The notes: a model not told the origin generated them from the sequence alone. A stretch of 64,000 bases of DNA from Candidatus Segatella albertsiae (GCA_002451555.1 DKCU01000128.1:13905-77904), one strand, 5' to 3'; shown: positions 17,594 to 26,932, counted from the first letter of the stretch. Translations and numbers: made by a program.

Positions 17594-18799
17594 CTAGAAT
17601 CTGAAGCACACCTCTACGTCTGCCATGGAGTAGTTATGGTCTGCAAGATTTCTATCATTGACAAAAGCGTATTCTGAGAGGATAGTGAAGTTCTTGCTGA
17701 TGTTGTAGTTCAATCCCACCTCGTATTGAGTCTTCATGCTGTTTGTCGTACCGTCGTTCTCATACATGTCGTAGCGAGCCTTGGCATAGAGCTTCTTGCT
17801 GACGATAGGGGCGATGACGAGCGCATAAACGCCTTGCGCCTTGTTGCCTATCTTGCCATTTATGTTGCAGTTCTTGGCATCGGTGTCGTTAAAGTTGTTG
17901 ATGCTCTTGGCAAAAGCCATACCTGTGGAGTGAATGTACTCGGAACGAACCGTCCAATCGTTGGCCTTGTACTCGAAAGAGAATGCGTAACGGTACTGGG
18001 AGAGTTTGCGAGTTCCCGAAAAGGTTTCTTTAACAGGATTTCCGTCTTCGTCATGTTCTATATTTCCCGCAGCATCTTTCCTGTAGATGGTGTTGCCTGC
18101 CTCGTCATCATTCCAAGTTCCTTTTCTCGCATAACTTCCTGTCCATCCGAACGCACCGATGCGCATTCCTTTTACTGGCATTACCCATACGCCGCCAATG
18201 ATGTTCTTCTGGTTATCGACATCTTTGGTGTTGATGCCTTGACCATTGAATACACCAACTTGATAGTGCAAGAGGTTGCGTCCATTGCTGTTCTTCAAGA
18301 AGTCGCCTTGTAACTGCAAACCAATGTCACGGCCATTCGAGGCATGCTCGCCTGCGCGGTCACTGAAGCCTGCCAACTTATTGATGTTCTGTCCATATCC
18401 CATGAAACCTTGGTCGATAGGGTTCATCGGATTCTCGAATGTGAATGGGTTCTTAAACTGGCCAATTTTCACCTTGAAGTAGCTGTACTTCTGCCATTCA
18501 GCAAACAAATCCACCATTCTAGGGCTTGAGCCGAGAGTGGAAGTGTTACCGTTGAACTGAATTTGCGTCTTCCAATAGAAGTCGTTGGCAATACGCCCTT
18601 CCAAGGCGAGACGTCCCATGCGAATGTTGAACGAATTGGATTCAGCTCCTTTCTGCCCACTGTATTGATACTGAGTCAAGGCATAGCCAGACAACTTTAC
18701 GTTACTTAGCCATGCAGGCAACTGAATGCCCTTCTTCTCTTGGGCGTTGGCGGTAGTCAAAGCTACAGCTGCCAACGCCATGATGATTCCTTTTTTCAT
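17594..18799 (-). CDS. Phosphate-selective porin O/P-like outer-membrane protein
   Basis: A 401-residue outer-membrane protein with a signal peptide (MKKGIIMALAAVALTTANAQ). The pattern 'NSFNIRMGRLALEGRIANDF', 'VKIGQFKNPFTFENPM' and a C-terminal 'YSMADVEVCFRF' fits the OprO/OprP porin family (PF07396). The product is probably a 16-strand trimeric channel; anion or phosphate selectivity is only a family guess. It starts 15 bp after the rlmD stop and could be read from the same transcript. A loop with alternating Asp/Glu/Gly ('DAAGNIEHDEDGNPVKETFS') is likely extracellular. Confidence 0.85.
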   Translation of the reverse strand: MKKGIIMALAAVALTTANAQEKKGIQLPAWLSNVKLSGYALTQYQYSGQKGAESNSFNIRMGRLALEGRIANDFYWKTQIQFNGNTSTLGSSPRMVDLFAEWQKYSYFKVKIGQFKNPFTFENPMNPIDQGFMGYGQNINKLAGFSDRAGEHASNGRDIGLQLQGDFLKNSNGRNLLHYQVGVFNGQGINTKDVDNQKNIIGGVWVMPVKGMRIGAFGWTGSYARKGTWNDDEAGNTIYRKDAAGNIEHDEDGNPVKETFSGTRKLSQYRYAFSFEYKANDWTVRSEYIHSTGMAFAKSINNFNDTDAKNCNINGKIGNKAQGVYALVIAPIVSKKLYAKARYDMYENDGTTNSMKTQYEVGLNYNISKNFTILSEYAFVNDRNLADHNYSMADVEVCFRF

Positions 18800-18814
18800 T
18801 TTTATGATTAGGTT

Positions 18815-20413
18815 TTAATTAGATTTTCCTTCCTCGATGGAGTTAGCCTCTTGCGTGTTCTCCACAGAGTTAGCCTTTTCCGCTTCCTTGGCAGCCTTCG
18901 CCTCGGCAATAGCTTTCTCTCTTACCTTGCGCTCCTTCAACTTCTGCTTAATGTCAGAATCACTACGCTTTTCGAGCAATACGACATTCTCGACGTGAGG
19001 TGTGTGAGGAAACATATCTACTGGCTGCACGGCAGCCACCTTGTAATGGTCGTCCATCAGTTGGAGGTCGCGTGCCTGTGTCGCCGGATTGCAGCTGACA
19101 TAGACGATGCGTTTTGGGGCAGCGTTCAAGATGACCTTGATGACATCAGGGTGCATTCCTGCACGCGGTGGGTCGGTGATGATGACATCCGGGCGACCAT
19201 GCTGTTTGATGAAGCTATTGGTCAGAATATCCTTCATGTCGCCTGCATAGAATAAGGTGTTTTCGATATTGTTTACCTGAGAGTTGACCTTGGCATCCTC
19301 TATGGCCTCAGGGACGTATTCGATGCCGATCACCTTTTTAGCCTTGTGAGCCACGAAGTTGGCGATGGTTCCCGTTCCCGTATAGAGGTCATAGACCAGT
19401 TCTTCCCCTGTGAGATTGGCAAACTCTCGTGCTACGCAATAGAGGTGATATGCCTGTTCTGTGTTGGTCTGATAGAAACTCTTAGGACCTACCTTGAACT
19501 TTAGATCTTCCATAAGTTCAAAGATGTGATCGTTGCCCTTGAAGAGGCTCAGCTCCAAGTCATTGAAGGTGTCGTTTCCCTTTTGGTTATCGACATACAT
19601 GAGTGATGTAATCTGAGGATACTTGTCGGCTACCTGTTGCATCAACTCTTGTGCTCTCTGTTCATCTCCTTCCTCATCGTAGTGGAACTGAAAAACGAGC
19701 ATCCACTCCCCTGTGTTAGAGTTACGGATCATCATGTCTCTCAACAATCCGTGTTGCTCACGGAGGTCGTAGAAGGTATAGTTGTGAGAGTCTGCATACT
19801 CAAACACGAAATTGCGAATCTGATTACAGAGGTCATCCATCAGCCAGCATTTCTTGATAGGATATATCTTGTCAAACGCTCCTGTGATGTGGAAGCCTAT
19901 TGCGTTCTGGGCATGGCGCTCCTTTAATGAAGATACTGTATCGTCCTCTTTTTTAGGAAGTTGTGCAAGCTCTTCGGCAGTGAACCAACGCTTGTTGCTG
20001 CAACCGAATTCTATCTTGTTACGATATTCCTGTGTCTTTACACTACCCATGATAGGACGGAACTCTGGCAGTTCGATTTTGCCGATGCGAGTAAGTTGGT
20101 CTTCCACTTGTTTTTGCTTGGCCTTGATTTGCTCAGAATAAGGCAGGTTCTGCCATTTGCAACCCCCGCAGATGCCGAAATGCTCGCACATCGGCTCTTG
20201 GCGGATGTCGCTTTTCTTGATGAATCTCACGACTTTCGCCTCGCAGTATTTATGCTTTTTCTTGACAACTTGCAAATCGACCACGTCGCCTGGTACGCAG
20301 AATGGTACGAAGATAACTTGGTCATCTACACGAGCGATGCACTTGCCTTCGGCAGCCACCGCCTCGATGGTGATATTTTCTAGTAATGGTAACGGTTTAC
20401 GTTTTCTTCCCAT
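18815..20413 (-). CDS. rlmD: 23S rRNA (uracil-5-)-methyltransferase, RlmD/RumA type
   Basis: A 532-residue enzyme of the TrmA/RumA family that methylates C5 of a uracil in 23S rRNA (U1939 in E. coli). An N-terminal TRAM RNA-binding domain (residues ~8-70) is followed by the Fe-S cysteines in 'MCEHFGICGGCKWQN' and a fourth in 'IKKCWLMDD'. The SAM-binding core is 'VYDLYTGTGTIANFVA', and the nucleophile Cys is in 'VYVSCNPATQARDLQLM'. The last ~45 residues are a charged extension (KQKLKERKVREKAIAEAKAA) beyond the usual end. Sister enzymes (RlmCD) can have other uracil targets, so the exact position is inferred. Confidence 0.9.
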   Translation of the reverse strand: MGRKRKPLPLLENITIEAVAAEGKCIARVDDQVIFVPFCVPGDVVDLQVVKKKHKYCEAKVVRFIKKSDIRQEPMCEHFGICGGCKWQNLPYSEQIKAKQKQVEDQLTRIGKIELPEFRPIMGSVKTQEYRNKIEFGCSNKRWFTAEELAQLPKKEDDTVSSLKERHAQNAIGFHITGAFDKIYPIKKCWLMDDLCNQIRNFVFEYADSHNYTFYDLREQHGLLRDMMIRNSNTGEWMLVFQFHYDEEGDEQRAQELMQQVADKYPQITSLMYVDNQKGNDTFNDLELSLFKGNDHIFELMEDLKFKVGPKSFYQTNTEQAYHLYCVAREFANLTGEELVYDLYTGTGTIANFVAHKAKKVIGIEYVPEAIEDAKVNSQVNNIENTLFYAGDMKDILTNSFIKQHGRPDVIITDPPRAGMHPDVIKVILNAAPKRIVYVSCNPATQARDLQLMDDHYKVAAVQPVDMFPHTPHVENVVLLEKRSDSDIKQKLKERKVREKAIAEAKAAKEAEKANSVENTQEANSIEEGKSN

Positions 20414-20437
20414 GATTGATATTTATATTTTTGGGTG

Positions 20438-20445
20438 CAAAGATA
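20438..20445 (-). promoter_or_regulatory. -7 box TATCTTTG for rlmD
   Basis: On the minus strand TATCTTTG (20445-20438) lies 25 bp before the rlmD ATG, leaving a very short leader. Confidence 0.5.
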
Positions 20446-21045
20446 CTCCTTTTTTTATTAATATCGAAAAATATTCTTCCTTTTTTTGTGTCCTGTTCTT
20501 TCTTTTTTTCGAGCCAAGTTCTAATTTATCAGTATTTTTGGGGGACCGTGGGTTGGAATGTGTCGGTATTCGGGTGTGGCCATAAGTTAATACGCAATAC
20601 AAAAGTATCATCTTTGTATCTCTTGAAAGCGATTCCCGTAACTCTCGCAGCGATTTTATAACTCCTGAAGCAGCTAGGCTTCTTTCCATAGTTGTAACAT
20701 TATATATTATCATATTAGTAACTATTTAGTAACTATATATATAATAAGGTATAGGCAATTTTAGAAAATTGTGCTCCAAGATGTGGTTGACAATTGTTCC
20801 TCTTGTTGCCCATCGTACTTTTTGGGGATCCCCCTTGTATGTCCTACAGCTTTTCAATTTTAGCTTTCATTCTTGTTTTCTATGTTCTTTTTGTATTATT
20901 TCTTGTGCCTTCCCTTGTTGTTAGTTTCAGTCTTTTGCAATCCGTAAGAAAATAGAGAGGTTTGCTATTATTTTATTACTAGTTTGTCGTGTGTACGTAA
21001 ACAATTAAAAATGTAAAGTCGAGATTGCAAAAAGATGGTAAAAAG
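20446..21045. other. 600-bp AT-rich intergenic region without a clear gene
   Basis: A minus-strand frame of 96 codons (20713-20423) covers part of this but overlaps the rlmD promoter and has no family resemblance I trust. The segment 20560-20700 has more balanced composition than its flanks and may be a repeated intergenic element of this genus (from memory, unverified). AGTAACTATTT and AGTAACTATA lie close together near 20717-20740. No RNA gene is recognised. Confidence 0.4.
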
Positions 21046-21077
21046 TTTGGTGGTCTCGAATAAAAAATGTACATTTG
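21046..21077 (+). promoter_or_regulatory. Promoter for ppdK
   Basis: TTTG at 21046-21049, a 20-bp spacer and TACATTTG at 21070-21077 match the Bacteroidetes consensus; the ATG at 21127 follows 50 bp later. Confidence 0.75.
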
Positions 21078-21126
21078 CATCATCAAGTAAAAACAATAAC
21101 TAATAAATTTGAAATCTATTCGAATT

Positions 21127-23847
21127 ATGAATGAAAAAAGAGTTTATACCTTTGGTAACGGCAAGGCTGAGGGAAATGCACAGATGCGTGAGGCTCTCGG
21201 TGGTAAGGGAGCTAACTTGGCAGAAATGAACCTGATTGGTGTTCCTGTGCCTCCAGGTTTTACAATCACAACTGATACTTGTAACGAATATTATAAGGTA
21301 GGAGAAGAAAAAATCAAGGAACTTCTTCAGGATGAGGTGAGTGCAGCAGTGGCTCATACTGAGGCTTTGATGAACAGTAAGTTTGGTTCCGTGGAGAATC
21401 CTCTTCTTGTCTCGGTTCGTTCTGGAGCACGTGCCTCCATGCCTGGTATGATGGATACCATTCTCAACCTCGGCTTGAACGACGAGGTGGCTGAGGGCTT
21501 GGTCAAGAAAACGAACAATCCTCATTTTGTATATGATTCCTATCGTCGCTTCGTGCAGATGTATGGTGACGTGGTGCTCGGTATGAAGCCTGTCAACAAG
21601 GAAGACATTGATCCATTCGAGGCTATCATAGAAAAGGTGAAGCAAGAGCAGGGCGTTGTCCTTGACAAGGATCTCTCCGTTGAGTCTTTGAAAAAGTTGG
21701 TAGTTCTTTTCAAGGCTGCCATCAAGGAGCAGACAGGAGAAGACTTCCCGACAAATCCTATCGATCAACTTTGGGGTGCAATCTGTGCGGTATTCCGTTC
21801 GTGGATGAATGAGCGTGCCATTCTGTATCGCAAGATGGAAGGTATTCCAGACGAGTGGGGGACTGCTGTTTCTGTTATGGCAATGGTCTTCGGCAATATG
21901 GGCGAAACCTCTGCTACGGGCGTTTGCTTCTCTCGTGACGCAGGTAATGGTGAGAATCTTTTCAATGGCGAATATCTCATCAATGCACAAGGCGAGGATG
22001 TGGTGGCAGGAATCCGTACCCCACAGCAGATTACCAAGATCGGTTCTCAGCGCTGGGCGGAACGTGCTGGCATTTCAGAGGAAGAGCGTGTTGCCAAGTA
22101 CCCTTCTATGGAGGAGGCGATGCCTGAACTTTACAAGGAACTGGATGCGCTTCAAGATAAGCTGGAACACCATTATCATGACATGCAGGACATGGAGTTC
22201 ACAGTGCAGGAAGGCAAGTTGTGGTTCTTGCAGACTCGCAATGGTAAGCGCACAGGTACGGCGATGGTGAAGATAGCCATGGATCTCCTTCATGAGGGCA
22301 TGATAGATGAAAAGACTGCTATCTTGCGTTGTGAGCCTCAGAAACTAGATGAACTCTTGCACCCTGTGTTTGACAAGTTGGCTCTTTCCAAGGCAAAGGT
22401 TATCACCCAAGGTCTCCCAGCTTCTCCTGGTGCGGCTTGTGGACAGATAGTTTTCCATGCCGATGATGCTCAAGATTGGCATGCCGAAGGTCGCAAGGTA
22501 GTGATGGTTCGTATCGAAACTTCTCCTGAAGACCTCGCAGGTATGTCTGCTGCCGAGGGTATTCTTACTGCTCGTGGAGGTATGACATCTCATGCTGCCG
22601 TTGTGGCTCGTGGTATGGGCAAGTGCTGTGTTTCTGGTGCGGGGGCCATCAATGTGGATTACAAGACCAAGACCGTAGAAATTGACGGAACAATATATAA
22701 AGAGGGCGATTTTATTTCCTTGAATGGTACAACTGGTCAGGTCTATGCCGGTCAGATAGAGACCAAGGCTGCAGAACTTTCGGGTGACTTTAAGGAACTG
22801 ATGGATCTCTGTGATAAATATACCAAGATGGAGGTTCGTACCAATGCAGATACTCCACATGATGCTGAGGTGGCTCGTGCTTTCGGCGCCAAGGGTATTG
22901 GCTTGACTCGTACCGAACACATGTTCTTCGATGATCAGAAGATTGTTGCTATGCGTGAGATGATTCTTGCTGACTCTGTGGAGGGACGTGAGAAGGCGTT
23001 GGCTAAGTTGCTTCCATACCAGACTGCTGATTTCTATGGCATTTTGAAGGCTATGGATGGTTGCCACGTGAATATCCGCTTGCTTGACCCACCTTTGCAT
23101 GAGTTTGTACCTCATGATCTTGCAGGTCAGGAGACAATGGCGAAGGAGATGGGTGTGAGCGTAGCTGAGATTCAGAAACGTGTAAACTCACTTGCAGAGA
23201 ACAACCCAATGCTTGGCCATCGTGGCTGTCGTCTTGGCATTACGTTCCCTGAGATTACTGCGATGCAGACACGTGCCATCCTTGGTGCGGCATGCAAGTT
23301 GAAGCAGGAGGGCTACAACCCTTGCCCTGAAATCATGGTTCCGCTGATTGGTACCGTTCAAGAGCTAAAACAGCAGAAGGGTGTCATCCTTGCGACAGCA
23401 AAAGAGGTGTTTGCCGAGACAGGTGTCGAGGTGGAGTTTGAGATTGGTACCATGATAGAGATTCCACGTGCTGCCCTTACGGCAGGTAAGATTGCAGAAG
23501 AGGCTCAGTACTTCTCTTTTGGTACGAACGACTTGACCCAGATGACCTTCGGGTATTCTCGCGATGATATCGCCTCCTTCCTCCCTGTATATATGGAGAA
23601 GAAAATCTTGAAGGTAGATCCGTTCCAGGTTCTTGATCAGGAGGGTGTTGGTCAGCTCATCAAGATGGCTGTGGAGAATGGACGAAAGACTCGTCCTAAC
23701 CTACGCACGGGTATTTGCGGTGAACATGGTGGTGAGCCTTCTTCTGTTAAGTTCTGTGCCAAGGTTGGCATGAACTATGCTTCTTGCTCTCCATTCCGTG
23801 TGCCTATCGCTCGTTTGGCTGCGGCGCAGGCTGCTGTCGAGGAGTAA
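21127..23847 (+). CDS. ppdK: Pyruvate, phosphate dikinase
   Basis: A 906-residue enzyme that interconverts pyruvate + ATP + Pi and PEP + AMP + PPi, linking glycolysis and gluconeogenesis in Bacteroidales. I chose ATG 21127 over an upstream TTG (21109). The N-terminal ATP-binding domain has 'ALGGKGANLAEMNLIGVPVP'. The swivelling phosphohistidine domain has the catalytic H489 in 'GGMTSHAAVVARGMGKC'. The C-terminal PEP-utilising barrel contains 'GTNDLTQMTFGYSRDD' and the acid/base C864 in 'GICGEHGGEP'. All key residues are present. It is a single-gene unit with its own promoter and terminator. Confidence 0.97.
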   Translation: MNEKRVYTFGNGKAEGNAQMREALGGKGANLAEMNLIGVPVPPGFTITTDTCNEYYKVGEEKIKELLQDEVSAAVAHTEALMNSKFGSVENPLLVSVRSGARASMPGMMDTILNLGLNDEVAEGLVKKTNNPHFVYDSYRRFVQMYGDVVLGMKPVNKEDIDPFEAIIEKVKQEQGVVLDKDLSVESLKKLVVLFKAAIKEQTGEDFPTNPIDQLWGAICAVFRSWMNERAILYRKMEGIPDEWGTAVSVMAMVFGNMGETSATGVCFSRDAGNGENLFNGEYLINAQGEDVVAGIRTPQQITKIGSQRWAERAGISEEERVAKYPSMEEAMPELYKELDALQDKLEHHYHDMQDMEFTVQEGKLWFLQTRNGKRTGTAMVKIAMDLLHEGMIDEKTAILRCEPQKLDELLHPVFDKLALSKAKVITQGLPASPGAACGQIVFHADDAQDWHAEGRKVVMVRIETSPEDLAGMSAAEGILTARGGMTSHAAVVARGMGKCCVSGAGAINVDYKTKTVEIDGTIYKEGDFISLNGTTGQVYAGQIETKAAELSGDFKELMDLCDKYTKMEVRTNADTPHDAEVARAFGAKGIGLTRTEHMFFDDQKIVAMREMILADSVEGREKALAKLLPYQTADFYGILKAMDGCHVNIRLLDPPLHEFVPHDLAGQETMAKEMGVSVAEIQKRVNSLAENNPMLGHRGCRLGITFPEITAMQTRAILGAACKLKQEGYNPCPEIMVPLIGTVQELKQQKGVILATAKEVFAETGVEVEFEIGTMIEIPRAALTAGKIAEEAQYFSFGTNDLTQMTFGYSRDDIASFLPVYMEKKILKVDPFQVLDQEGVGQLIKMAVENGRKTRPNLRTGICGEHGGEPSSVKFCAKVGMNYASCSPFRVPIARLAAAQAAVEE

Positions 23848-23964
23848 AGGTGCGTTTCACCCATGGTTTTGACCAGATGAAATATAGATATGCTATTATG
23901 CAATATAGTAGTTAAATATAGCTATGTAATGAGAATGTAAAATATAGTTTGTAATTATAGTATA
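23848..23964. other. AT-rich spacer after ppdK
   Basis: About 115 bp rich in short ATATAG repeats. No gene or clear structure is seen before the terminator at 23965. Confidence 0.5.
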
Positions 23965-24001
23965 GTGAAAAGCTCTTGGTTCTTAGGGCTTTTCACTTTT
24001 T
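23965..24001 (+). terminator. Terminator of ppdK
   Basis: GTGAAAAGC (23965-23973) pairs with GCTTTTCAC (23988-23996), followed by a T-run. Confidence 0.75.
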
Positions 24002-24092
24002 GTTTCTTGTGGTTTTGATTTGTCTAGATTGTGCAATTTGTGGAAATTTTAGACCAGATTCATGGACTTGATTGAGATTTTGATTCAAAAAT

Positions 24093-24123
24093 TTTGCTGA
24101 AAGATAATTTTGCTGTACCTTTG
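24093..24123 (+). promoter_or_regulatory. Promoter for the small exported protein at 24147
   Basis: TTTG at 24093-24096, a 19-bp spacer and TACCTTTG at 24116-24123 match the consensus. The likely transcription start falls just past 24126, which rules out the upstream ATG there and supports ATG 24147. Confidence 0.7.
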
Positions 24124-24146
24124 CATTGAATATTAATTCTATCAAG

Positions 24147-24644
24147 ATGAAGAAAAATTTATTGACTTTGGCTTTGGCATTGATAATGTCATTGACTATG
24201 AGTGCACGCAATGAGGCGGAAGTCGCCGGTGCAAAATTCGGTTCTTCTTATGAAGAAGCGCTGATTACCTTAAAAACAAAGTTTGGCGAACCTAGTGTGA
24301 AGGCAGAAAACCAGTTGGTGTTTTTGAACAAAAGTTTTGAAGGGTTTAAGGCAGACCGTGTGGAAGTTGGTTTCCAAACATTGAGGGATGCTAGTTTGCT
24401 CAATCAGGCTCGTTTTTATTTCTTTTGCCCCAACAAAGCTGCTGCAGTAACAAAGATGAAAGCTTTGGCCAAGAGAATGGAAAGTAATTACACGGTCTCT
24501 TATGACGAAGAGAATGGGGGTACAGCTTTTTATAAGGGTGGCTGTTCACCGTTAGGTATCGGCAACTTGTTTACGATATTTGTTTCTCCTTACCAAGGTA
24601 AATGGACATGCCAGTTACGTTATGGGAAGTTCCTGTTCAAATAA
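24147..24644 (+). CDS. Exported protein of unknown function
   Basis: A 165-residue protein with a signal peptide (MKKNLLTLALALIMSLTMSA). The mature part opens with 'VAGAKFGSSYEEALITLKTK', which resembles small Bacteroidales exported proteins with a 'G..F G.S..E....L...FG' repeat; I know no function. Aromatic and basic residues are spread evenly and there is no lipobox or catalytic motif. The start at 24147 is set by the promoter. The DUF3256 gene follows 64 bp later, so the two may be cotranscribed. Confidence 0.6.
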   Translation: MKKNLLTLALALIMSLTMSARNEAEVAGAKFGSSYEEALITLKTKFGEPSVKAENQLVFLNKSFEGFKADRVEVGFQTLRDASLLNQARFYFFCPNKAAAVTKMKALAKRMESNYTVSYDEENGGTAFYKGGCSPLGIGNLFTIFVSPYQGKWTCQLRYGKFLFK

Positions 24645-24708
24645 CTCTCCTTGTGGACATGACATGGCGTGTCGTTGTATATATGTTTAATTCATATTTA
24701 ACTGAGTT

Positions 24709-25347
24709 ATGAAAAAGTTGTTTTTGTTAGTGATTGCCCTTGTGCTTACTGTTTCGGTAGATGCAAAGTCTTTGCGGGAGTTGTGGCTGGCTATGCCTGA
24801 TTCCCTGTTGCCGACACTCGATAAGAATCTCCGCTTGGAATTGCTGGATTTGGTCGATATGAAGGTCAAGCCTGAAGTTAAAAATCTCTTGGAAGAAGAA
24901 TGTCGGATGGATACACTTACTTCTGATTTCTTGGAGGTGACGACCAGTCCTTTGGAGAAGGTGCAGATGTGTCTTTTGCCAATGGAAACTGGTGACTCTA
25001 TTCTATGTGTTGTCAAAAAAATCTTAGGTCCTGCCATGGAAAGTGAGGTTCGGTTTTATGACAGTCAATGGAATGAATCTGAAGGCAATGGGTATTTGCC
25101 TTCGGACATATCTCAGTTGAGTAAATATCTTAAGGAGAAGCCAGATACTCTTGATGAGGATAAATATCGGGAACTGGTTTCTTTGATAGAACCTGTTATG
25201 GTGTCAGTTACATTCTCAAATCTTTCTGATACGCTTGTTTTTTCTGTTTCTATTCCATTGGCATCAAATGACGAAAAAGAAAAGTTAAATTCAATTTTGC
25301 TGCAAAGAAAATTTAAATGGGGTACAGGAAGATTTAATGAAATTTAA
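24709..25347 (+). CDS. DUF3256 family exported protein
   Basis: A 212-residue protein with a signal peptide (MKKLFLLVIALVLTVSVDAK). 'LRELWLAMPDSLLPTLDKNL' and 'LELLDLVDMKVKPEVKNLL' are the recognisable start of DUF3256, a Bacteroidales family of unknown role. The rest is predicted beta-rich and acidic, with no enzyme motif. Members are usually short periplasmic proteins. A promoter and a candidate small RNA follow on the same strand. Confidence 0.75.
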   Translation: MKKLFLLVIALVLTVSVDAKSLRELWLAMPDSLLPTLDKNLRLELLDLVDMKVKPEVKNLLEEECRMDTLTSDFLEVTTSPLEKVQMCLLPMETGDSILCVVKKILGPAMESEVRFYDSQWNESEGNGYLPSDISQLSKYLKEKPDTLDEDKYRELVSLIEPVMVSVTFSNLSDTLVFSVSIPLASNDEKEKLNSILLQRKFKWGTGRFNEI

Positions 25348-25374
25348 AAATAACGTATTTTCCATGCAAAACAT

Positions 25375-25404
25375 TTTGTAGTTTGGGAAAAAGTTGTACC
25401 TTTG
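25375..25404 (+). promoter_or_regulatory. Promoter of a candidate small RNA
   Basis: TTTG at 25375-25378, an 18-bp spacer and TACCTTTG at 25397-25404. No plus-strand ORF lies downstream for about 1.5 kb. Confidence 0.65.
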
Positions 25405-25410
25405 CATCGT

Positions 25411-25479
25411 GTTTTTCATGGTATTAGATTATTAAGGTTAATAAAAGATTGGTTGTCGTGAGACAATCAATTTTTTTTT
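25411..25479 (+). ncRNA. Candidate small RNA of about 70 nt
   Basis: A good promoter is followed after about 40 nt by a strong intrinsic terminator: ATTGGTTGTC (25448-25457), loop GTGA, GACAATCAAT (25462-25471) and a run of nine T. There is no ORF inside, and the downstream genes are on the other strand. The body includes TGGTATTAGATTATTAAGG, which seems familiar to me from leaders in other Bacteroidales (memory, unverified). Role unknown. Confidence 0.55.
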
Positions 25480-25510
25480 GTCGGTCCTTTGTCATATTAG
25501 AATGACCGAC
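25480..25510. other. Hairpin between the sRNA and the chromate genes
   Basis: GTCGGTC (25480-25486) pairs with GACCGAC (25504-25510) across a 17-nt loop. There is no T-run, and its purpose is unclear. Confidence 0.4.
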
Positions 25511-25514
25511 ATTT

Positions 25515-25545
25515 GAAAGGGCTTGCCGAGATGGCAAGCCCTTTC
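25515..25545. terminator. Bidirectional hairpin terminator
   Basis: GAAAGGGCTTGCC (25515-25527) pairs perfectly with GGCAAGCCCTTTC (25533-25545). It probably ends the minus-strand chromate-transporter transcript and backs up the sRNA terminator. Confidence 0.65.
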
Positions 25546-25635
25546 TACGTTTATAAAAATCTTTGTTTGAAATCCGTGTTTTAATTTCGCTAAATCAGCA
25601 TTTTATTCAGTTAAGTCAGCATCTGTATTTAGTGT

Positions 25636-26208
25636 TTAGAAGATAAAGAGTCCTACGATTCCGCAAACTACAAGTACAAGAATCGGGTTAGTTTTTCTGT
25701 ATTTTGTGAAATAAAATGCTAAGGCAAAGAGAATGACGCTCATTACAAACTGCAAAGGGTTTGTCTGTGGCGAGCCAAAATTCTCTTTGTTCATAAGAAG
25801 TACGGCTGCTGCAGCAATTAAGCCGATGATGGCAGGTCGTAATCCACTGAATATGTTTTGTACATCCTTGGAGTTTTTGTGGTTGATGAGGTATCGACTG
25901 ATGAGGATCATGATGATGAAAGGGAGCCACATGATGGAAAGGGATGCTAATACGGAACCTAGGCAAGCTGCCCATTGAGGGTAGCCAGCATGGAGTACAG
26001 AGGTATATCCTACATAAGTGGCACAGTTGATTCCGATTGGCCCTGGGGTCGATTGACTGATGGCTACGATGTCAGTAAACTCGGCATTGCTGAGCCAATG
26101 GTTTTTCACTACAGTCTCGTTGTGGATGAGCGAGAGCATTGCGTATCCTCCACCGAAATTGAAGGTTCCAATCTTGGTGAAAATGAGAAAAAGTTTTAAA
26201 AATATCAT
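25636..26208 (-). CDS. Chromate transporter, second half-size subunit
   Basis: A 190-residue membrane protein of the CHR family (PF02417). 'TFNFGGGYAMLSLIHNETVV' and 'SQSTPGPIGINCATYVGY' are the family signature. This is one half of a split transporter; full-length ChrA has two such domains in one chain. Paired short CHR proteins are thought to sit in opposite orientations and act together. Chromate export is the founding function, but in an anaerobe the natural substrate may be another oxyanion. It lies 69 bp after the partner gene, in one operon. Confidence 0.85.
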   Translation of the reverse strand: MIFLKLFLIFTKIGTFNFGGGYAMLSLIHNETVVKNHWLSNAEFTDIVAISQSTPGPIGINCATYVGYTSVLHAGYPQWAACLGSVLASLSIMWLPFIIMILISRYLINHKNSKDVQNIFSGLRPAIIGLIAAAAVLLMNKENFGSPQTNPLQFVMSVILFALAFYFTKYRKTNPILVLVVCGIVGLFIF

Positions 26209-26277
26209 TTGATGGAATTTTTATTCTTAATGTTGAATGTTCAGTGTTGAATGTTGAGTTGGAATGATTTCCTTAGA

Positions 26278-26814
26278 CTACGCCTCTTTCTTGACATATC
26301 TGCCATAGAGGAATCCGAGGACTCCGGCTGCAATAATGATATAGATAGGAGATACGTCTAGTAAGGCTATCAGACCGCAACATACGAATGGTATCCAAAT
26401 GTTATATCTGTTGATGTTGGCTGTCTTTGCCATCTTGAAGCAAGGAGCTGCAATGAGGGCAACGACGGCAGGACGTACCCCGGCAAAGAACTTAGCTACC
26501 CAATAGTTGTCTTTGAAATGTTGGAAGAACATGGCGATGATGAGGATGGCAATGATGGAAGGAAGGGCTATCCCGATGGCTCCGATGATGCCGCCCCAGA
26601 TGCCTTTGAGCTTATATCCGATGTGACTTGCCATGTCGATGGCGAAAATGCCAGGTGTGGTTTGCGCGACCACCATGATGTCCATGAATTCTTGTTTATC
26701 CATCCAATGGTTCTTATCTACAAACTCTCTTTCCATGATTGGAATCATGGCGTAGCCTCCACCCAGTGTGAAAGCTCCGATTTTGTTGCACGTTAGGAAA
26801 AATTTTGATAACAT
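26278..26814 (-). CDS. Chromate transporter, first half-size subunit
   Basis: A 178-residue membrane protein, the partner of the gene at 25636. 'AFTLGGGYAMIPIMEREFVD' and 'AQTTPGIFAIDMASHIGY' align with the same positions of its neighbour, so the two are anciently duplicated halves of one transporter. It has about five membrane segments and ends in a basic tail (YGRYVKKEA). It is the first gene of the two-gene minus-strand operon. The gap before the second gene contains several copies of ATGTTGA-like repeats. Confidence 0.85.
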   Translation of the reverse strand: MLSKFFLTCNKIGAFTLGGGYAMIPIMEREFVDKNHWMDKQEFMDIMVVAQTTPGIFAIDMASHIGYKLKGIWGGIIGAIGIALPSIIAILIIAMFFQHFKDNYWVAKFFAGVRPAVVALIAAPCFKMAKTANINRYNIWIPFVCCGLIALLDVSPIYIIIAAGVLGFLYGRYVKKEA

Positions 26815-26924
26815 CTTTCTTTATTTAATTAAATTCGCCTGCAAAATTACACATATTTTGTTAAATATCGGATATGTTGGAATTAAAAATAGCTATTTTG
26901 GCATGAGTTCTCAATAATAATATG

Positions 26925-26932
26925 TATCTTTG
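26925..26932 (+). promoter_or_regulatory. -7 box TATCTTTG for the nucleoside transporter
   Basis: TATCTTTG lies 34 bp before the ATG at 26967. A TTTG at 26897-26900 is 24 bp upstream, slightly too far. Confidence 0.5.

Noticed and set aside
20423..20713. 96-codon minus-strand frame upstream of rlmD
   Set aside because: It overlaps the rlmD promoter and start region and shows no domain. I left it as part of an unexplained intergenic stretch.
25636..26814. Frameshifted single chromate transporter
   Set aside because: Each half has its own start and a complete CHR domain, matching the known two-gene form.
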